Assembly: GCA_050999295.1 (NCBI GenBank)
Contig: JBPCPI010000157.1
Coordinates: forward strand, 1 to 16,774
Direction of reading: 5' to 3'
DNA: 16,774 nucleotides
Source: JACCQS01 sp050999295
Lineage (GTDB): Bacteria; Actinomycetota; Actinomycetes; Mycobacteriales; Geodermatophilaceae
The notes beneath the pieces are model-generated. The model had not been told where the DNA came from and ran no database searches. It saw only the letters and a program-made list of their open reading frames with translations. This document shows, piece after piece, positions 14,837 through 16,774 of the stretch; the first letter of the stretch is position 1; every line of letters begins with the position of its first letter. The position numbers and the translations under genes are program-made.

Positions 14837-15530
14837 TCCGGTGCCGGACCCGCCGTACGACATAGACGGTCAACAGCGCCTCCAGCGCGGTCAGCGGCCA
14901 GCCCATGACCAGTCGGGTCGTACCCAGCAGAGTCACTTCGTTGGCGATGTACAACGACCCCTGTACCGCGATCCGGAGCAGGTAGACGCCGGCCCACAGA
15001 AGCGTCAACCAGGTATAGGCACGCATCAGGACGCGGTGTGATCGCCATGCTTTGGGTTCAGCCAGACCTGGCGTGGGCCACATGAATTCAGTGACCACGC
15101 CGACCAACGGCCAACGAACGACCGCCGACACGAGGAAGGCGAGTCCGAAGCCTGCCGTGGACCATAGCGAGGGCAGGAAGAAGTCGCGGGCTTCGCCGGT
15201 CTGCCGGGCGATGAAGACGGCGACGGCGACACCCAGGAAGCCCGAGACGGCCTGCTGGACGTTCTCGCGACGGACCAACCGTGCGAGGAGCAGCACAACT
15301 CCGGCACCGAGTGCACTCCAAACGGCGACCGACAGGGACGTGAAGGCGTTCACGGTGATGAACACGATGATCGGCAGACCGGAGTCGACCAGACCACGAA
15401 CCCCGCCGATCTGGCTGATCACGGCCTGCCGATCCACCACCGACCGCTGGCCCGACGCGGGTTGAACGCCGGGGGGCGCTACGGGGACGGACTGTGCGGG
15501 TCGGGCCTGGTTGGGGACGGCGTCCGTCAC
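14793..15530 (-). CDS. DUF3159 family integral membrane protein
   Basis: Actinobacterial membrane protein of unknown function, 245 residues. A Pro/Gln-rich, disordered N-terminus (about 1-35) is followed by five or six hydrophobic segments (about 51-86 in two parts, 95-109, 125-147, 171-189, 204-225). VDSGLPIIVFITVNAF, MRAYTWLTLLWAGVYLLR and LGTTRLVMGWPLTALE are typical of the family, and the arrangement resembles intracellular septation/permease-like YciC/IspA proteins. GTG 15530 shares GTGA with the OB-fold stop, so the two genes are translationally coupled. It corresponds by position to Rv2693c of M. tuberculosis (recalled). The conserved linkage to ceoBC hints at a shared membrane role, but this is inference. 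Confidence 0.9.
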   Translation of the reverse strand: MTDAVPNQARPAQSVPVAPPGVQPASGQRSVVDRQAVISQIGGVRGLVDSGLPIIVFITVNAFTSLSVAVWSALGAGVVLLLARLVRRENVQQAVSGFLGVAVAVFIARQTGEARDFFLPSLWSTAGFGLAFLVSAVVRWPLVGVVTEFMWPTPGLAEPKAWRSHRVLMRAYTWLTLLWAGVYLLRIAVQGSLYIANEVTLLGTTRLVMGWPLTALEALLTVYVVRRVRHRISREIVSSPPAEPE

Positions 15531-15910
15531 GCAGGGCTCAGTTCGTACCAGGGGTTGTAGATGACGCCGCGCCCCTGGTTCTCGGCAATCCGGCCGCGGG
15601 CGGTCAATGACCGGCCGGGCTCGATTCCGCTGATCTGGCGTCGGCCGAGCCACACGAGTACGACCGAGCCGGAGCCGTCGTAGAGCTCGGCCTCCAGGGT
15701 CGGGACGCTGCCCAGCGGCAGGTACACGACGGACTTCAGCCGTCCGGTCAACGTCACGACCTTTCCGCGACTGCAGTTCGCGACCGGCTCGCATCCAGCC
15801 GTCCGGCGCACGCCGGAGAGCAGTTCCTCGGCGTCGAGCTCATTGGGGTCCGCGGTCAGCCGACGGAGCCGACGCGTGAGCCAGTTGCCGCTTTCCTGCG
15901 TCGTCGTCAC
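15527..15910 (-). CDS. OB-fold nucleic-acid-binding-like protein
   Basis: Small cytosolic protein of 127 residues. After a charged helical N-terminus (NWLTRRLRRLTADPNELDAEEL) comes a single OB-fold barrel (about 48-125): VVTLTGRLKSVVYLP, LEAELYDGSGSVVLVWLGRR, GIEPGRSLTARGRIAENQGRGVIYNPWYEL. This resembles the anticodon-binding/tRNA-type OB folds, and the family is conserved in actinobacteria (Rv2694c equivalent, recalled). GTG 15910 (VTTTQESGNW) is chosen; a 117-residue in-frame extension upstream consists of low-complexity Arg/Ser codons and runs across the repeat-rich spacer and the divergent DUF3499 gene, so it is rejected. First gene of a two-gene operon with DUF3159. Binding to nucleic acid is inferred from fold only. 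Confidence 0.9.
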   Translation of the reverse strand: MTTTQESGNWLTRRLRRLTADPNELDAEELLSGVRRTAGCEPVANCSRGKVVTLTGRLKSVVYLPLGSVPTLEAELYDGSGSVVLVWLGRRQISGIEPGRSLTARGRIAENQGRGVIYNPWYELSPA

Positions 15911-15920
15911 GATTGCCCAG

Positions 15921-16012
15921 CCTCGTGCGCTTCGCGCACCGCTCGCTCCGCTCCTCGCTCGTTCCTCGCTGCGATGCTCACTCGCTCTCGGCTCACGAGC
16001 GGAGCCTACGAC
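15921..16012 (-). repeat. GAGCGAGC-type low-complexity repeat with hairpin, in the OB-fold leader
   Basis: The reverse strand carries GAGCGAG / GAGCGGAGCGAGCG / CAGCGAGGAACGAGCGAGG variants, ending with the perfect hairpin GTGCGC-TTC-GCGCAC (15925-15939) about 15 nt before the OB-fold start. Such purine-skewed GAGC repeats are seen in spacers of other high-GC genomes. It lies between two conserved gene blocks and may be a recombination scar or a long 5' leader element. The rest of the gap (16013-16092) shows only a candidate -10. Confidence 0.65.
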
Positions 16013-16078
16013 CGGCGGAGGGTTGCCGACCGGTTGCCGTCGTCGGTGCGCCTTCCCCGATCCGACCTGAAGTCCGGA

Positions 16079-16084
16079 TAACGT
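16079..16084 (+). promoter_or_regulatory. Candidate -10 element, leaderless promoter of the DUF3499 gene
   Basis: TAACGT fits TAnnnT and ends 8 nt before GTG 16093, compatible with a transcript that begins at or next to the start codon. No good -35 box is visible. Confidence 0.3.
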
Positions 16085-16092
16085 CCCGGGTC

Positions 16093-16446
16093 GTGAGGCA
16101 GCAGGCACGACGGTGCTCGCGCAGCGGATGCGCCAACGCGGCGGTAGCGACGCTGACCTACGTCTACGCCGATTCGACTGCCGTCGTCGGACCGTTGGCC
16201 TCCTTCTCCGAGCCGCACAGCTACGACCTGTGCGAGACCCACGGCCAGCGGCTGACCGCACCGCGAGGCTGGGAAGTCGTCCGGCACGAGGTCAACCCCG
16301 ACGAGATCCTGCCCAGTGCCGATGATCTGCTGGCCCTGGCCGATGCCGTACGCGAGGCTGCCAGGCCCACGCACGCACCGCCCGACTCGCTGCCCATGGC
16401 CAGCGGGCGACGCGGGCATCTTCGGGCCGTCCCGCTGCTCCCCTGA
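16093..16446 (+). CDS. DUF3499 family protein
   Basis: Small actinobacterial protein of unknown function, 117 residues. The conserved core RRCSRSGCANAAVATLTYVYADSTAVVGPLA...EPHSYDLCETHGQRLTAPRGWEVVRHE fills residues 6-71. The cysteines C8, C13 and the CETH cluster form a C-x4-C ... C-x2-H pattern that could bind zinc. The tail is disordered and Arg/Pro-rich. GTG 16093 (VRQQARRCSR) is chosen because it just precedes the conserved region; the open frame extending 60 residues upstream crosses the repeat spacer. The gene precedes manB by 39 bp on the same strand, the order also seen around Rv3259 and Rv3257c in M. tuberculosis (recalled), where WhiB2 lies nearby. Confidence 0.92.
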   Translation: MRQQARRCSRSGCANAAVATLTYVYADSTAVVGPLASFSEPHSYDLCETHGQRLTAPRGWEVVRHEVNPDEILPSADDLLALADAVREAARPTHAPPDSLPMASGRRGHLRAVPLLP

Positions 16447-16469
16447 TCGGGTTCCCTTCTCGCTCCGGT

Positions 16470-16475
16470 TAGGCT
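16470..16475 (+). promoter_or_regulatory. Candidate -10 element upstream of manB
   Basis: TAGGCT ends 10 nt before ATG 16486, so a transcript from it would have a leader of only a few bases. It lies in the 39-bp gap after DUF3499, giving manB a possible promoter of its own. No clear Shine-Dalgarno or -35 box is seen. Confidence 0.35.
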
Positions 16476-16485
16476 CCCGCTCGTT

Positions 16486-16774
16486 ATGAAGACGCGGGAT
16501 CTGTCGAGGATCGTCAAGGCATACGACATCCGCGGAGTTGTCCCAGACGACTTCGACGAGCCGATCGCCCGTGACCTGGGCGCCGCCTTCGCCCGACTGG
16601 TGGCCGCGCCGACCGTGGTGACCGCCCATGACATGCGGGAGACCTCGCTCCCGCTGTCCCGGGCATTCGCCGAGGGTGTCCTGTCCCACGGTGTCGCCGT
16701 CGTCGAGGCCGGCCTCAGCTCCACTGACCTGCTCTACTTCGCCTCCGGCTCCTTGGACCTGCCCGGCGCGCTGT
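16486..16774 (+). CDS. manB: Phosphomannomutase/phosphoglucomutase (3' partial)
   Basis: First 96 residues of an alpha-D-phosphohexomutase that interconverts mannose 6- and 1-phosphate (or the glucose esters), feeding GDP-mannose and cell-envelope glycan synthesis. The start MKTRDLSRIVKAYDIRGVVPDDFDE contains the YDIRG signature of domain 1; TAHDMRETSLPLSRAFAEGV and VEAGLSSTDLLYFASGSLDLPGAL follow, matching the region just before the catalytic phosphoserine loop (TASHNP), which falls beyond the window edge. ATG 16486 is well placed relative to YDIRG. It follows DUF3499 as in other actinobacteria. Substrate preference cannot be judged from this part. Confidence 0.93.
   Translation, partial: MKTRDLSRIVKAYDIRGVVPDDFDEPIARDLGAAFARLVAAPTVVTAHDMRETSLPLSRAFAEGVLSHGVAVVEAGLSSTDLLYFASGSLDLPGAL

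Noticed and set aside
15911..16261. 117-residue N-terminal extension of the OB-fold protein
   Set aside because: Arg/Ser-rich translation of the repeat spacer and of the antisense of DUF3499.

Overview
The window is high-GC DNA with short intergenic gaps, many GTG starts, several 1-4 nt gene overlaps, and almost only actinobacterial gene families (DUF3159, DUF3499, CeoB/CeoC, a ManB-type phosphohexomutase). It is chromosomal DNA of an actinobacterium; I would not name a genus. There are no rRNA or tRNA genes, no CRISPR array, and no transposase or integrase. No gene-free stretch exceeds 300 bases; the largest gaps are 182 bp (15911-16092), 171 bp (11213-11383) and 124 bp (2710-2833).

Left part (1-5975): the 3' part of a fatty-acid beta-oxidation fusion protein (fadB type) enters from the left edge. 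It converges on a reverse-strand cluster: a small unknown conserved protein, dxs (first enzyme of the MEP isoprenoid pathway), an OmpR-type response regulator starting 4 nt after dxs, and its histidine kinase. A palindromic double repeat fills the fadB/kinase gap, and an imperfect tandem repeat that includes the regulator's stop codon fills the regulator/kinase gap.

Middle (6057-11383): a forward pair, an MFS transporter and a COG0402-type amidohydrolase coupled by a GTGA overlap, converges on a reverse cluster of an AraC-type regulator, a VOC-fold protein and a TRAM/RlmD-like RNA uridine methyltransferase. A possible N-terminal GNAT acetyltransferase remnant lies beside the AraC gene.

Right part (11384-15910): a KimA-like potassium importer is divergent from ceoB-ceoC, two RCK/TrkA-type nucleotide-sensing proteins. 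This looks like a potassium homeostasis locus in which the RCK pair has no TrkH/KtrB pore gene beside it. ceoC overlaps tail-to-tail with a reverse DUF3159 membrane protein, itself coupled by GTGA to an upstream OB-fold protein. The order methyltransferase / permease / ceoB / ceoC / DUF3159 / OB-fold matches the Rv2689c-Rv2694c block of Mycobacterium tuberculosis (recalled), here interrupted by the AraC-VOC pair.

Right edge (15911-16774): a repeat-rich GAGCGAGC-type spacer separates that block from DUF3499 and the start of manB, genes that sit in a different locus in M. tuberculosis (near Rv3257c-Rv3259, recalled). Four genes (AraC, kimA-like, DUF3499, manB) have a TAnnnT hexamer 6-10 nt before the chosen start codon, suggesting leaderless transcripts. 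I see no clearly new defence or mobile system. The best leads are the potassium locus, the dxs-two-component cluster with its intercistronic hairpins, and the palindromic repeat pair.
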